Shown: one piece after another, positions 1 through 8,951 of the stretch
How the letters are laid out: every line of letters starts with the position of its first letter
Numbering within the stretch: position 1 is the first letter of the stretch
DNA from: Mycobacterium kubicae
GTDB taxonomy: Bacteria > Actinomycetota > Actinomycetes > Mycobacteriales > Mycobacteriaceae
NCBI RefSeq assembly: GCF_015689175.1
Contig: NZ_CP065047.1
Span: 2,046,001-2,110,000, forward strand
DNA: 64,000 nucleotides
Reading direction: 5' to 3'
Program-made: the position numbers and the translations under genes
Notes under the pieces: model-generated
The model's input: only the letters and a program-made list of their open reading frames with translations
What the model was told of the DNA's origin: nothing
Databases searched by the model: none

Positions 1-403
1 CCTGGCCAAGCGCGGTTATCCCGACGACGTCAGCAATCGAGTCTTGGATCGGCTGGCGGCGGTCGGCTTGATCGACGACGTCGACTTCGCCCAGCAGTGG
101 GTGTCGTCGCGGCGAGCGAAGGCCGGCAAGAGCAAGCGCGCGTTAGCGGCCGAACTGCACACCAAGGGCGTCGACAACGACGTGATCACCGCGGTACTGG
201 CCGGCATCGACGCCGGCGCCGAGCGGGAACGGGCCGAGGAGTTGATCCGCACCAAGCTGCGCCGCGAGACGCTGGGTGAGGACGACACGCGGGTCACGCG
301 GCGGCTGGTGGCGCTGCTGGCCCGACGCGGTTACAGCCAGAGCGTGGCATGCGAGGTGGTCTTCGCCGAGCTGGCCGCCGAACGGGAGCGCCGCCGCGTG
401 TAG
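1..403 (+). CDS. recX: RecX regulatory protein, C-terminal part (cut by left edge)
   Basis: The frame is open from base 2, so the N-terminus and start codon lie outside the window; it ends at TAG 401-403. RecX binds RecA filaments and inhibits recombinase and coprotease activity. The visible part shows the short helical repeats of the family (for example [10 protein letters not shown] followed by a [10 protein letters not shown] segment, then a second and third repeat ending in AERERRRV). In mycobacteria recX lies directly downstream of recA, which would sit just left of this window. The next gene, miaB, follows after about 100 bases, matching the M. tuberculosis order. Identity rests on the repeat pattern plus synteny. 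Confidence 0.88.
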   Translation, partial: LAKRGYPDDVSNRVLDRLAAVGLIDDVDFAQQWVSSRRAKAGKSKRALAAELHTKGVDNDVITAVLAGIDAGAERERAEELIRTKLRRETLGEDDTRVTRRLVALLARRGYSQSVACEVVFAELAAERERRRV

Positions 404-411
404 GCCTGATG

Positions 412-478
412 GTGGCGACCCGCTGCGCCCGGCTTCGCCGCGCTGGCGATCGCCACGGGCCTGCGGGTTAATCCCGCA
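412..478. terminator. Two stem-loops between recX and miaB
   Basis: A 7-bp inverted repeat (GTGGCGA at 412-418, TCGCCAC at 450-456) encloses smaller GC-rich palindromes. It is followed by a perfect 6-bp hairpin, TGCGGG-TTAAT-CCCGCA, at 462-478. There is no U-tract, as is usual in mycobacteria. It could end the recA-recX transcript, or be a palindromic intergenic repeat. Confidence 0.4.
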
Positions 479-504
479 AGCCCTGGTCGCCGTACCATGG
501 CCCA

Positions 505-2025
505 GTGACTTCGACGGTGGCTCAGACGGGTGTGGCGGGCAATGCCGTGCCGTCGGTTGGGCGCACCTACCAGGTCCGCACCTACGGCTGCCAGATGAAC
601 GTCCACGACTCCGAGCGCCTGGCCGGCCTGCTCGAAGCGGCGGGGTACCGGCGCGCGGACGACGGCGCCGACGCCGACGTCGTGGTCTTCAACACCTGCG
701 CGGTCCGCGAGAACGCCGACAACAAGTTGTACGGCAACCTCAGCCACCTGGCGCCGCGCAAGCGCGGCAACCCCGACATGCAAATCGCTGTCGGCGGCTG
801 CCTGGCGCAGAAAGACCGCGACACCATCCTGCGCAAGGCGCCGTGGGTGGACGTGGTGTTCGGCACCCACAACATCGGCTCGCTGCCGACACTGCTCGAC
901 CGAGCCCGGCACAACAACGTTGCCCAGATTGAGATCGCCGAGGCGCTGCAGCAGTTCCCCTCCACGCTGCCCAGCGCCCGCGAATCTGCTTACGCCGCAT
1001 GGGTTTCCATCTCGGTCGGATGCAACAACACCTGCACCTTCTGCATCGTCCCGGCCTTGCGCGGCAAAGAGGTCGACCGCAGCCCCGACGACATCCTGGC
1101 CGAGGTGAAAACGCTCGCCCAGGCCGGAGTGCTGGAAGTGACCCTGCTCGGCCAGAACGTCAACGCCTACGGCGTCTCGTTCGCCGACCCCACCGTGGCG
1201 CGCAACCGCGGCGCGTTCGCCGAACTGCTACGCGCCTGCGGCCGCATCGACGGCCTGGAGCGGGTCCGGTTCACCTCGCCGCACCCCGCCGAGTTCACCG
1301 ACGACGTCATCGACGCGATGGCGCAGACCCCGAACGTGTGCCCGGCGCTGCACATGCCGCTGCAGTCCGGATCGGACCGGGTGCTGCGCGCCATGCGGCG
1401 CTCCTATCGAGCCGACCGCTACCTCGGCATCATCGAGCGGGTGCGCGCGGCCATGCCGCACGCCGCCATCACCACCGACCTGATCGTCGGCTTCCCCGGT
1501 GAAACCGAGGAAGACTTCGCCGCCACGCTCGATGTGGTTCGCCAAGCCCGCTTCGCGGCCGCCTTCACCTTCCAATACTCCAAGCGGCCCGGCACCCCGG
1601 CCGCCGAACTCGCCGAGCAGCTACCCAAAGCCGTGGTGCAAGAACGCTACGACCGGCTGATCGAACTGCAGGAGCAGATCTCCCTGGACGAGAACCGGGC
1701 CCAAATCGGGCAGACCGTCGAATTGCTCGTCGCCACTGGGGAAGGGCGTAAAGACAACCTGACCGCGCGGATGAGTGGACGGGCCCGCGATGGCCGGCTG
1801 GTGCACTTCACCGCCGATCGGGAAACCCCGGCGCGCCCCGGCGACATCGTCACCGCGACGGTCACCGACGCCGCCCCGCACTACCTCATTGCCGACGCCG
1901 GCATCCTGACCCACCGCCGCACTCGTGCCGGCGACATGCACGAGGCCGGGCAGCGGCCAAACGGTGTCGGTCTGGGAATGCCCGGCGTCGGGCAACCCAC
2001 CACCACGGCCGGAGGATGCCGATGA
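505..2025 (+). CDS. miaB: tRNA-2-methylthio-N6-dimethylallyladenosine synthase MiaB
   Basis: This is a radical-SAM methylthiotransferase that adds the methylthio group to i6A37 of tRNAs reading UNN codons, acting after MiaA. At 506 residues it has the usual three-domain plan. The UPF0004 domain carries Cys29, Cys65 and Cys99, which hold the auxiliary 4Fe-4S cluster. The radical SAM core has the CxxxCxxC motif at Cys173, Cys177 and Cys180. A TRAM domain lies near residues 400-470, followed by a short Gly/Pro-rich tail. The start is GTG at 505. The stop overlaps the next gene's start (ATGA at 2022-2025). miaA is about 5 kb downstream on the same strand, so both steps of ms2i6A synthesis are encoded here. 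Confidence 0.96.
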   Translation: MTSTVAQTGVAGNAVPSVGRTYQVRTYGCQMNVHDSERLAGLLEAAGYRRADDGADADVVVFNTCAVRENADNKLYGNLSHLAPRKRGNPDMQIAVGGCLAQKDRDTILRKAPWVDVVFGTHNIGSLPTLLDRARHNNVAQIEIAEALQQFPSTLPSARESAYAAWVSISVGCNNTCTFCIVPALRGKEVDRSPDDILAEVKTLAQAGVLEVTLLGQNVNAYGVSFADPTVARNRGAFAELLRACGRIDGLERVRFTSPHPAEFTDDVIDAMAQTPNVCPALHMPLQSGSDRVLRAMRRSYRADRYLGIIERVRAAMPHAAITTDLIVGFPGETEEDFAATLDVVRQARFAAAFTFQYSKRPGTPAAELAEQLPKAVVQERYDRLIELQEQISLDENRAQIGQTVELLVATGEGRKDNLTARMSGRARDGRLVHFTADRETPARPGDIVTATVTDAAPHYLIADAGILTHRRTRAGDMHEAGQRPNGVGLGMPGVGQPTTTAGGCR

Positions 2026-2618
2026 ACAGCGAACATGAAACCCGAAACATCGAGGCGCTTCGGGCCGAGATCGAGGCGGCGGAACGACGCGTCGCTCGCG
2101 AGATCGAGCCGGGCGCCCGCGCTCTGGTCGTCGCGATCCTGGTCTTTGTCCTGGCGGCCTCGTTCATCCTGCCGCACACCGGCGACGTGCGCGGCTGGGA
2201 CGTGCTGTTCAGCAGTCATCACGCCGGTGCCGCCGCGGTCGCGCTGCCCTCGCGGGTGTTCACCTGGTTGGCGCTGGTCTTCGGGGTCGGCTTTTCGATG
2301 CTGGCGCTGTTGACCCGGCGCTGGGCCCTGGCCTGGGTGGCGCTGGCCGGGTCGACGCTGGCCAGCGTCACCGGAATGTTGGCCGTGTGGTCACGTCAAA
2401 CCGTGGCCGTCGGGCACCCCGGTCCCGGAATCGGGCTGATCGTCGCCTGGATCACCGTGATCGCCTTGACGTTCCACTGGGCCCGGGTGGTGTGGCAGCG
2501 CACCATCGTGCAGTTCGCCGCCGAGGAGCAGCGTCGCCGCCTGGTCGCCCAGCAGCAGTCGATGACTCTGCTGGAGACCCTCAACAACGAGGGCGACGAG
2601 AACCGGGAGACCGGCTAA
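2022..2618 (+). CDS. Conserved four-helix membrane protein (Rv2732c type)
   Basis: This 198-residue protein of unknown function follows miaB. A charged N-terminal helix (residues 1-30) precedes four predicted membrane segments near 33-52, 78-97, 100-121 and 136-155, then a charged, possibly coiled-coil tail containing [15 protein letters not shown] 2022 is preferred over ATG 2016: GGAGG at 2011-2015 gives a 6-base spacing to 2022 but none to 2016, and 2022 creates an ATGA overlap with the miaB stop, so the two genes are probably translationally coupled. Its TAA stop overlaps the stop of the convergent DUF349 gene. Only the membrane topology is supported; no function is assigned. Confidence 0.85.
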   Translation: MNSEHETRNIEALRAEIEAAERRVAREIEPGARALVVAILVFVLAASFILPHTGDVRGWDVLFSSHHAGAAAVALPSRVFTWLALVFGVGFSMLALLTRRWALAWVALAGSTLASVTGMLAVWSRQTVAVGHPGPGIGLIVAWITVIALTFHWARVVWQRTIVQFAAEEQRRRLVAQQQSMTLLETLNNEGDENRETG

Positions 2619-4000
2619 GACCTGCGGGTCAGCGCCTGGGCTGCCGCCTGCGCCCACTGGCGCCACTGCTCGGCGTTGGCCTTGGCCTCTTCGGCTTCCT
2701 TGGTCCGGCCGGCGGCCGCGGCCTTGGCGGCCTGCTGCTCGAACTGCTCGGCCCGGGTGCGGAACTGCTCGGCGCGGGCTTGCGCCTGCGGGTCCGACCA
2801 GTCCGCCTCGCCCGCGTCGCGGACCTTCTTCTCCACCGCCCGCAGACGTCGCTCCAACTCGGCGGACCGCTCCCGCGGCACCCGGCCGATCGCATCCCAC
2901 TTCTCGGCGATCGAACGCAGCGCCGCCCGGGCGGCGTCATGGTTGCTGGGGTCCAACTTCTCCGCCTCGGCCAGCAACGCCTCCTTGGCCGACGCGTTGG
3001 CCCGCAACTCGGCATCTTTGGCCGCGGTGGCCGCATTGCGGGCGGCGAAGAAGATGTCCTGCGCGGCTTTGAAGCGCCGCCACAAGGCGTCGTCGACGTC
3101 CTTGCTGGCGCGCCCGGCGGCCTTCCACTCGGTCAGCAACTTGCGGAATTCCGCGCTGGTGGGGCCCCAGTCAGTCGAGTCGGACAACTCTTCGGCCCGC
3201 TTACACAGTCGTTCCTTGGCCTGCTTCACCCCGGATCGCTCCCGATCCAGATCGGCGAAGTAGGCCCCGCGGCGCCGGTTGAAGTTGTCCCGGGCCGCCG
3301 AATAGCGCTTCCACAGGGCGTCGTCGACCTTGCGGTCCAGACCGCTGATCGTCTTCCATTCGTCGAGGATGGCCCGCATCCGGTCCCCGGCCGTCTTCCA
3401 TTGGGTGGAGTTGGCGGCCAATTCCTCGGCCTCAGCGGCCAGCGCTTCCTTGCGGGCGGTCTGCGACGCTCGATATTCGTCGCGCTTGGAGCGCTCGGCG
3501 GCGGCGATCGAGTCCGCCTGCTCTCGAATCGCGCTGAGCCGGCCCGCCAGTGCGTCGACGTCGCCCAGCACGGTGGCCGTCGGCAACGTCTCAGCCAGCG
3601 CTGCGGCGCTGGCCCTGATCTTGCGGGCATCACCGGTCCCGGAAGCCAGTCGCTCCTCGAGCAGGGTCACTTCGGTGCTCAGGTCATCGAATCGCCTGCC
3701 GAAATGGGCGAACGCGGCTTCGGGCTCGCCGGCCTGCCAGGAGCCGATGACGCGTTCACCGGCGGCAGTCACCAACCACACGGTGCCGTCGTCGTCGACG
3801 CGGCCGAACCGGTGCGGGTCGTTGTGCGGGTGTATCGGCGCCGGGTGAGTGGTGGATCGCGCTACCGGGCGGGCGCCGGGTCGCGGTCCCGGTCGGGGTA
3901 TCGGCCCGGGAACGGGACGGGGCGCGGGACTCGGCAGCGGCGCGGCCTGCGGTCCTGGCGGCTGGTTCGATTCATCGATACGGGGCTCGTCAGCCGTCAT
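2615..4000 (-). CDS. DUF349-repeat protein (Rv2731 type)
   Basis: This 461-residue cytosolic protein has a proline-rich N-terminal segment (about residues 14-50), then a small region resembling an SH3-like fold ([20 protein letters not shown]), then a long run of charged helical DUF349 repeats marked by recurring W-K and ALWKRY/ALWRRF motifs from about residue 170 to the end. The repeats are rich in Ala, Glu and Arg and probably form coiled coils. ATG 4000 is preferred to the upstream TTG at 4042 because GGTAGG lies just upstream of 4000 and the conserved part begins later. Function unknown; DUF349 proteins have been linked to envelope and growth phenotypes. Its stop (CTA at 2615-2617) overlaps the preceding convergent gene. 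Confidence 0.85.
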   Translation of the reverse strand: MTADEPRIDESNQPPGPQAAPLPSPAPRPVPGPIPRPGPRPGARPVARSTTHPAPIHPHNDPHRFGRVDDDGTVWLVTAAGERVIGSWQAGEPEAAFAHFGRRFDDLSTEVTLLEERLASGTGDARKIRASAAALAETLPTATVLGDVDALAGRLSAIREQADSIAAAERSKRDEYRASQTARKEALAAEAEELAANSTQWKTAGDRMRAILDEWKTISGLDRKVDDALWKRYSAARDNFNRRRGAYFADLDRERSGVKQAKERLCKRAEELSDSTDWGPTSAEFRKLLTEWKAAGRASKDVDDALWRRFKAAQDIFFAARNAATAAKDAELRANASAKEALLAEAEKLDPSNHDAARAALRSIAEKWDAIGRVPRERSAELERRLRAVEKKVRDAGEADWSDPQAQARAEQFRTRAEQFEQQAAKAAAAGRTKEAEEAKANAEQWRQWAQAAAQALTRRS

Positions 4001-4400
4001 GCGCTCGTCACCTACCCTTCGCGCGGTCGAATACCCGCGCACCTGCCGCGCGAAGCGGCACCACTACGGTTGGCCGTCCCGGTGTTAGTCGATGCCTGCC
4101 GGATCAATCCAACCGATTCCAAACGATATTGAAGCAGCTTGGCGGCCTGCGTGCCGCCACCTTCACACCAGTGCCGGGTTCCCACCTCGCGGCAGCGGGC
4201 GGCCTCCCCGGCGAGCCAGGCGTCAAAACGCTTTTCGCTCTTGCGATCTGGCATCGATTGGCGGGCGGCGGGTAACAACTCAGTTGCCGTTCCGTTGCAC
4301 CACGCAGGGGGCCTGCCGGGGCCGGTACGGTTGCCAAAGGCGTGCTGACTCGGCGGCTTCGGGGCCGCCGTGGCTGTGTTGCGTTGGGGGAGGGATCACC
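4001..4400. other. Divergent intergenic region with no certain gene
   Basis: These 400 bases separate the DUF349 gene (minus) from the first DMT transporter (plus). Apart from the weak minus-strand ORF listed separately, only the purine-rich ribosome binding site GGGGGAGGG at 4386-4394 stands out. I see no clear operator or terminator. Confidence 0.5.
4012..4254 (-). CDS. Possible small ORF at the Rv2730 position
   Basis: An ATG at 4254 (or TTG at 4278) opens a frame of about 80 residues on the minus strand, immediately upstream of the DUF349 gene. Position and orientation match Rv2730 in M. tuberculosis, an unconserved hypothetical gene. The peptide has an ordinary-looking stretch ([20 protein letters not shown]) and then a low-complexity Arg/Gly end. 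I recognise no domain, and it may be a chance ORF in a divergent promoter region. Confidence 0.25.
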   Translation of the reverse strand: MPDRKSEKRFDAWLAGEAARCREVGTRHWCEGGGTQAAKLLQYRLESVGLIRQASTNTGTANRSGAASRGRCAGIRPREG

Positions 4401-5321
4401 ATCACCAAGGTCGAAATCGCCGCGCTGCTCGCGCTGGTCGCGGCACTCATCTCCGGTATCGGCGACGTGATTCGCCAGCGTTGCGCGCAGGAGATCACCG
4501 AGGAGGAGGTCGGCCATGTCGACTTGCTCCGCTTGTCCTTGCGCGACGTTCGATGGTGGATCGGCGGTGTCGCGGCCGTAGTCAGCGCCGCCCTGCAGGC
4601 GGTCGCGCTGGGGTTGGGGTCGGTGGTGTTGGTGCAGGCGCTGCAGGTGACGGCCTTGCTGTTCGCGCTGCCGGTATACGCGTGGCTGACCAAACACGGA
4701 CTCAGCCGCCGGGAATGGGGCTGGGCGCTGCTGCTGGCCGCAGCGGTGGCGATCTTTGTCATCGTCGGTGAGCCCGCGGCCGGTTACCAACGGGCTTCCC
4801 TGGGCGCCTGGGCGGTAGTGGCCGTCATCCTCGGTCCGGCCATGGTGCTGTGCGTTTTGGGTGCGCGAATCTGGTCCGGCGCAGTGGCCGCAGTGTTGCT
4901 GTCGGTGGTGTCAGCGGCGTCGTGGGCGCTGTTCGCCGTGCTGACCAAGGCCATCGTCGGGGTGATTGGCGGTGGCTTGACCGCGCTGCTGGGCACGCCG
5001 GAGTTCTACGCCTGGGTACTGGTCGCCGCATTGGGCACGGTGTTTCAGCAATCGGCGTTTCGTGCCGGTGCGCTGACTGCCTCGCTGCCGACGATGACGG
5101 TCGCCGAGCCGGTGATCGCTTCGCTGCTGGGAGTCACCGTGCTCGGCGAGACACTCGGAGCCGGCGGCCTGGAACTGGTCACCTTGGTCGCGGCCATCGT
5201 CCTGATCGTGGCGGCAACGACCGCATTGGCCCGCGGCGAGGCCGCGAGCGTGGCCAGCGACGAGGCCGGCGAGGCCGACCTCCCGCACCTGTCACCCAGC
5301 GCTTACACAGCTCGCCCATAG
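4401..5321 (+). CDS. DMT/EamA-like transporter, copy 1, apparently starting at AUC
   Basis: This is a 306-residue, Ala/Val/Leu-rich integral membrane protein of the Rv2729c type with about ten hydrophobic segments, typical of the drug/metabolite transporter superfamily; substrate unknown. It is clearly paralogous to the next gene: ITKVEIAALLALVAALISG here against MSKVEIAAIIALFAALASA there. The position matching the paralogue's ATG is ATC at 4401, with a purine-rich ribosome binding site (GGGGGAGGG, 4386-4394) at normal spacing. The only upstream in-frame ATG (4092) would add 103 Arg/Cys/Pro-rich residues with no membrane or paralogue resemblance, and I find no in-frame GTG or TTG between them. 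It therefore either starts at AUC or has a mutated start. Confidence 0.75.
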   Translation: MTKVEIAALLALVAALISGIGDVIRQRCAQEITEEEVGHVDLLRLSLRDVRWWIGGVAAVVSAALQAVALGLGSVVLVQALQVTALLFALPVYAWLTKHGLSRREWGWALLLAAAVAIFVIVGEPAAGYQRASLGAWAVVAVILGPAMVLCVLGARIWSGAVAAVLLSVVSAASWALFAVLTKAIVGVIGGGLTALLGTPEFYAWVLVAALGTVFQQSAFRAGALTASLPTMTVAEPVIASLLGVTVLGETLGAGGLELVTLVAAIVLIVAATTALARGEAASVASDEAGEADLPHLSPSAYTARP

Positions 5322-5457
5322 CCGGCTACAGGTGATACTCAGGTCAGCGCGCAAGGATCGAGGACGTTAGAGTTGTTGAACTGCCAGCTAACACCAGGTG
5401 TACATGGACCTGGTCGGGGGAACGCTGCGCGGGAAACTGGGATTTGAGGGGTCACCC

Positions 5458-6393
5458 ATGTCAAAGGTCGAGATCGCGGCAATCATTGCGCTGTTCGCCG
5501 CGCTGGCGTCTGCGACCGGTGATGTCATCCGGCAGCGGTCGGCCCACCAGATCACCGACAAAGAGGTCGGCCATTTGGCGCTGTTCGGGATGTCGCTGCG
5601 CGACACCCGCTGGTGGCTCGGCGGCATGGCGGCGGTGCTCAATTACAGCCTGCAGGCCCTGGCGCTGGCCTGGGCGTCGGTGATGCTGGTGACCGCGCTG
5701 CAGGTGACAGCGTTGCTGTTCGCGCTACCGATCTACGCCCGCGTCGCCCATCACCGCATCACCCGCTACGAGTGGCTGTGGGCGCTCGTGCTGGCCACCG
5801 CATTGGCTTTGGTGATCAGCGTCGGTGACCCGTCGGCCGGCCATCAGCGCGCGTCGTTGCACACCTGGATCATCGTCGGCGCGGTCATGGGGCCGCTGCT
5901 CGTGCTCTGCGTGGTGTTGGCGCGGATCTTCGCTGGCCGTCCGGTGGCCGCGATCCTGCTGGCCGTGGTGTCCGGTTCGTCGCTGGCGCTGTTCGCCGTC
6001 CTGACCAAAGGTGTCGTGGAGGTACTCGAAGACGGCTTCGGCGCGGTGCTGCGGGCACCGGAGTTCTATCCGTGGTTGCTGGTCGCCTTGGTCGGCATGG
6101 TGTTTCAGCAATCCGCGTTCCGCGCCGGCGCGCTGACGGCGTCCCTACCGACGATGACGGTGGCCAAGCCCGTGGTGGCCACCATCCTGGGCGTCACCGT
6201 GCTCGGCGAAACCCTGCACGTCCAGGGCCCCGAAGTGGTGGTGTTGATCGCTGCCGTGGCAGTGGTGATCACGGCGACGGTCGCACTGGCCCGCGGTGAA
6301 GCCGCCACCATGGTCGCCGAGACCGGCCTGGACAAGCTCAACGACAACGAGCCACTCGCCGACCCGGTCGTCGCCGTAGAGGGTCGGCCGTAG
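5458..6393 (+). CDS. DMT/EamA-like transporter, copy 2
   Basis: This 311-residue membrane protein is a paralogue of the gene just upstream and shares most motifs, including GDVIRQR, TALQVTALLFALP, EFYPWLLVAL and FQQSAFRAGALTASLPTMTVA. It has about ten predicted membrane segments. ATG 5458 follows GAGGGG at good spacing; the longer frame opening at 5398 has no comparable ribosome binding site. The highly conserved FQQSAFRAGALTASLPTMT segment near the C-terminus probably belongs to the transport core. From memory M. tuberculosis has one gene here, so this looks like a local tandem duplication. Substrate unknown. Confidence 0.85.
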   Translation: MSKVEIAAIIALFAALASATGDVIRQRSAHQITDKEVGHLALFGMSLRDTRWWLGGMAAVLNYSLQALALAWASVMLVTALQVTALLFALPIYARVAHHRITRYEWLWALVLATALALVISVGDPSAGHQRASLHTWIIVGAVMGPLLVLCVVLARIFAGRPVAAILLAVVSGSSLALFAVLTKGVVEVLEDGFGAVLRAPEFYPWLLVALVGMVFQQSAFRAGALTASLPTMTVAKPVVATILGVTVLGETLHVQGPEVVVLIAAVAVVITATVALARGEAATMVAETGLDKLNDNEPLADPVVAVEGRP

Positions 6394-6412
6394 CGCCAGT
6401 TACTTTGGTGGC

Positions 6413-7102
6413 GTGCTGAGCGCCATCGTGATCATTCCCTGCGCGCCGGTGCTCGTTCCCGAGCTCGCCGGAACGGCCGCCGTTGAGCTGGCCGACCTGG
6501 CGGCGGCGGTGGCCGAGGCGGCAGCACAGCTTCCCGAGCACTGGGTTGCCGTCGGAGTAGGCCCCGACGAGCAAATCCTGACGGACCGCACCGGCACGTT
6601 CGCGGGGTTCGGCGTCGATCTGCGGGTGGGGCTTTCCCCGGCAGCGGTGGACAACGAGTCGCCCGGCGACTTGCCGCTGTGCGCGCTCCTGGCCGGCTGG
6701 GTGCGGGGCCGGGTCCGGCCGCAGGGCAGCGCCCAGGTTCGCGTCTACGCCGACGGCCTCGCGGGGGACGCCGCGCTTGCCCGCGGCCGACAGCTGCGGT
6801 CCGAGATCGACCAGGCGGCCAAATCAATCGGTGTGCTGGTCGTCGCCGACGGCGTCCACACCCTGACCCGGGCCGCCCCCGGCGGGTACGAACCCGCCAA
6901 CGCTGATGCGCAGCTGGCCTGCGACGAGGCGCTGGCCACCGGTGATATCGCCGCCCTGACCGGCCTACCGCCACAGGTGCTCGGCCGGGTGGCGTTTCAG
7001 GTGCTGGCCGGCCTCGCCGAACCAGGGCCGCGCGCGGCCAAGGAGCTCTACCGTGGCGCCCCCTATGGGGTTGGTTATTTCGTCGGTGTCTGGCAGCCAT
7101 GA
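6413..7102 (+). CDS. LigB-like (class III extradiol dioxygenase fold) protein, Rv2728c type
   Basis: This 229-residue alanine-rich protein starts at GTG 6413 and ends in an ATGA overlap with miaA. The N-terminus ([18 protein letters not shown]) and the later ADGVHTLT and [13 protein letters not shown] segments resemble proteins annotated as extradiol ring-cleavage dioxygenase subunit B-like. I cannot identify a complete metal site. The coupling to miaA and conserved neighbourhood suggest a housekeeping role, but substrate and activity are unknown. Confidence 0.75.
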   Translation: MLSAIVIIPCAPVLVPELAGTAAVELADLAAAVAEAAAQLPEHWVAVGVGPDEQILTDRTGTFAGFGVDLRVGLSPAAVDNESPGDLPLCALLAGWVRGRVRPQGSAQVRVYADGLAGDAALARGRQLRSEIDQAAKSIGVLVVADGVHTLTRAAPGGYEPANADAQLACDEALATGDIAALTGLPPQVLGRVAFQVLAGLAEPGPRAAKELYRGAPYGVGYFVGVWQP

Positions 7103-8028
7103 GGCCGCTGGCCATCATCGGGCCCACCGGCACCGGCAAGTCACAACTAGCACTTGACGTCGTCGAACACCTCGCCGCCGAAGTAGCCGCCGAGGTCGTC
7201 AACGCCGATGCCACGCAGCTTTATCGCGGCATGGACATCGGGACAGCGAAACTGCCCGTCGCGCAGCGCCGGGGCATCCCGCATCACCAACTCGACGTCT
7301 TGGACGTCACGCAGACCGCTTCGGTCGCCCGCTACCAGCAGGCGGCAGCCGCCGATATCGAGGCGATTGCGGCCAGGGGAGCGGTGCCCGTGGTGGTGGG
7401 CGGGTCGATGCTCTACATCCAGTCTTTGCTCGACGACTGGTCTTTCCCGGCGACCGACCCAAGCGTGCGCGCCAAGTGGGAGCAGCGGCTGGCCGAAGTC
7501 GGCGTGGCCGGTCTGCACGCCGAACTCGCGCGCCGCGACCCGGCGGCGGCCGCGGTCATCTTGCCCACCGATCCGCGCCGCACGGTGCGGGCGCTGGAGG
7601 TGGTCGAACTCACCGGCCAGCCGTTCGCCGCGTCCGCACCACGCATCGGCCCGCCGCGCTGGGGTGCCGCGATCATCGGATTGGATTGTGAGACAACAAT
7701 TTTGGACGAAAGGCTGCAGCGGCGCACCCTGACGATGTTCGACGACGGCCTGGTGGACGAGGTCCGCGGCCTACTCGATCACGGCCTGCGTGACGGCGTC
7801 ACCGCTTCGCGGGCCCTGGGTTATGCCCAGGTGATCGCGGCCCTGGACGCCGGTGGTGGTCCGGATCGACTGCACGAGGCGCAGGAGCAGACGTTCATCG
7901 GCACGCGGCGCTATGTACGCCGACAACGCTCGTGGTTTCGCCGGGACCATCGCGTGCACTGGATCGACGTGGGCAGAGCCGATCGCGCCGTCGACGACGC
8001 ACTGCGGGTGTGGCGGGACGTAACCTGA
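7099..8028 (+). CDS. miaA: tRNA dimethylallyltransferase MiaA
   Basis: MiaA transfers the dimethylallyl group from DMAPP to N6 of A37 in tRNAs reading UNN codons, giving the substrate for MiaB. At 309 residues it is full length. The P-loop GPTGTGKS is at residues 8-15; [17 protein letters not shown] is the conserved DSxQxYxxxDIGTAK-type motif; [14 protein letters not shown] and [11 protein letters not shown] are also typical. The end ([18 protein letters not shown]) matches the family C-terminus. ATG 7099 overlaps the preceding stop, so it is probably co-transcribed with that gene, and dapF follows after 4 bases. Confidence 0.96.
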   Translation: MRPLAIIGPTGTGKSQLALDVVEHLAAEVAAEVVNADATQLYRGMDIGTAKLPVAQRRGIPHHQLDVLDVTQTASVARYQQAAAADIEAIAARGAVPVVVGGSMLYIQSLLDDWSFPATDPSVRAKWEQRLAEVGVAGLHAELARRDPAAAAVILPTDPRRTVRALEVVELTGQPFAASAPRIGPPRWGAAIIGLDCETTILDERLQRRTLTMFDDGLVDEVRGLLDHGLRDGVTASRALGYAQVIAALDAGGGPDRLHEAQEQTFIGTRRYVRRQRSWFRRDHRVHWIDVGRADRAVDDALRVWRDVT

Positions 8029-8032
8029 ACAG

Positions 8033-8905
8033 GTGAGATTCGCCAAGGGCCACGGCACGCAGAACGACTTCGTGCTGCTGCCCGACGTCGAGGCCGAGCT
8101 CACCCTGACTGCCGCCGGGGTTGCCGCTTTGTGCGACCGGCGCCGGGGACTGGGCGCCGACGGCGTGCTGCGGGTCACCACCGCGGGGGCCGCGGTTTCC
8201 GCCGGCGTACTGGACCGCCTGCCCGACGGTGTGGGCGCGACCGACTGGTACATGGACTACCGCAACGCCGACGGATCCGTCGCGCAGATGTGCGGCAACG
8301 GTGTCCGGGTGTTCGCGCACTTTCTGAAGGCCAGCGGGCTGGAGGGGCGCGACGAGTTCGTGGTCGGGTCACTGGCCGGGCCACGCCTGGTCACCCTGCA
8401 CCACGCCGATCAGACCAGCGCGGACATCACCGTCGACATGGGCAAGGCCAACAAGCTGGGCGCCGGGGAAGCCACCGTCGGCGGCCGGCGGTTCACCGGG
8501 GTGGCCGTCGACGTCGGCAACCCCCATCTGGCGTGCACCGACACGGCGCTGACCGTCGAAGACCTGGCCGCCTTGGACGTCGCGGCGCCAGTCGATTTCG
8601 ACCACGACCAGTTCCCCGACGGCGTCAACGTCGAAGTACTCACGCGGCCCGCGAATGGGGTGATCTGGATGCGGGTACACGAACGCGGCGTGGGAGAAAC
8701 CCGTTCGTGCGGCACCGGGACCGTGGCGGCGGCCGTCGCCGCACTGGCAGCCGACGGAGCCGAGACCGGCACGCTTACCGTGCGGGTGCCAGGCGGTGAC
8801 GTCACCGTCACCGTCACCGACGCCACCAGCTTCCTGCGCGGTCCGTCGGTACTGGTGGCACACGGCGAACTGAGTGAGGAATGGTGGCGGTCCCAGCAGC
8901 GTTAA
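8033..8905 (+). CDS. dapF: Diaminopimelate epimerase
   Basis: DapF is a cofactor-independent racemase that converts LL- to meso-diaminopimelate for lysine and peptidoglycan synthesis. The two catalytic cysteines are visible: Cys87 in [10 protein letters not shown] and Cys226 in [13 protein letters not shown]. The N-terminal [14 protein letters not shown] and the internal GNPHLACT are family signatures. Length is 290 residues; the start is GTG at 8033. It lies four bases after miaA, suggesting one operon. Confidence 0.96.
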   Translation: MRFAKGHGTQNDFVLLPDVEAELTLTAAGVAALCDRRRGLGADGVLRVTTAGAAVSAGVLDRLPDGVGATDWYMDYRNADGSVAQMCGNGVRVFAHFLKASGLEGRDEFVVGSLAGPRLVTLHHADQTSADITVDMGKANKLGAGEATVGGRRFTGVAVDVGNPHLACTDTALTVEDLAALDVAAPVDFDHDQFPDGVNVEVLTRPANGVIWMRVHERGVGETRSCGTGTVAAAVAALAADGAETGTLTVRVPGGDVTVTVTDATSFLRGPSVLVAHGELSEEWWRSQQR

Positions 8906-8951
8906 TTCAGGTGCGCGACACCGATTTTGCGTGCAACATTGCAAGTTGCCT

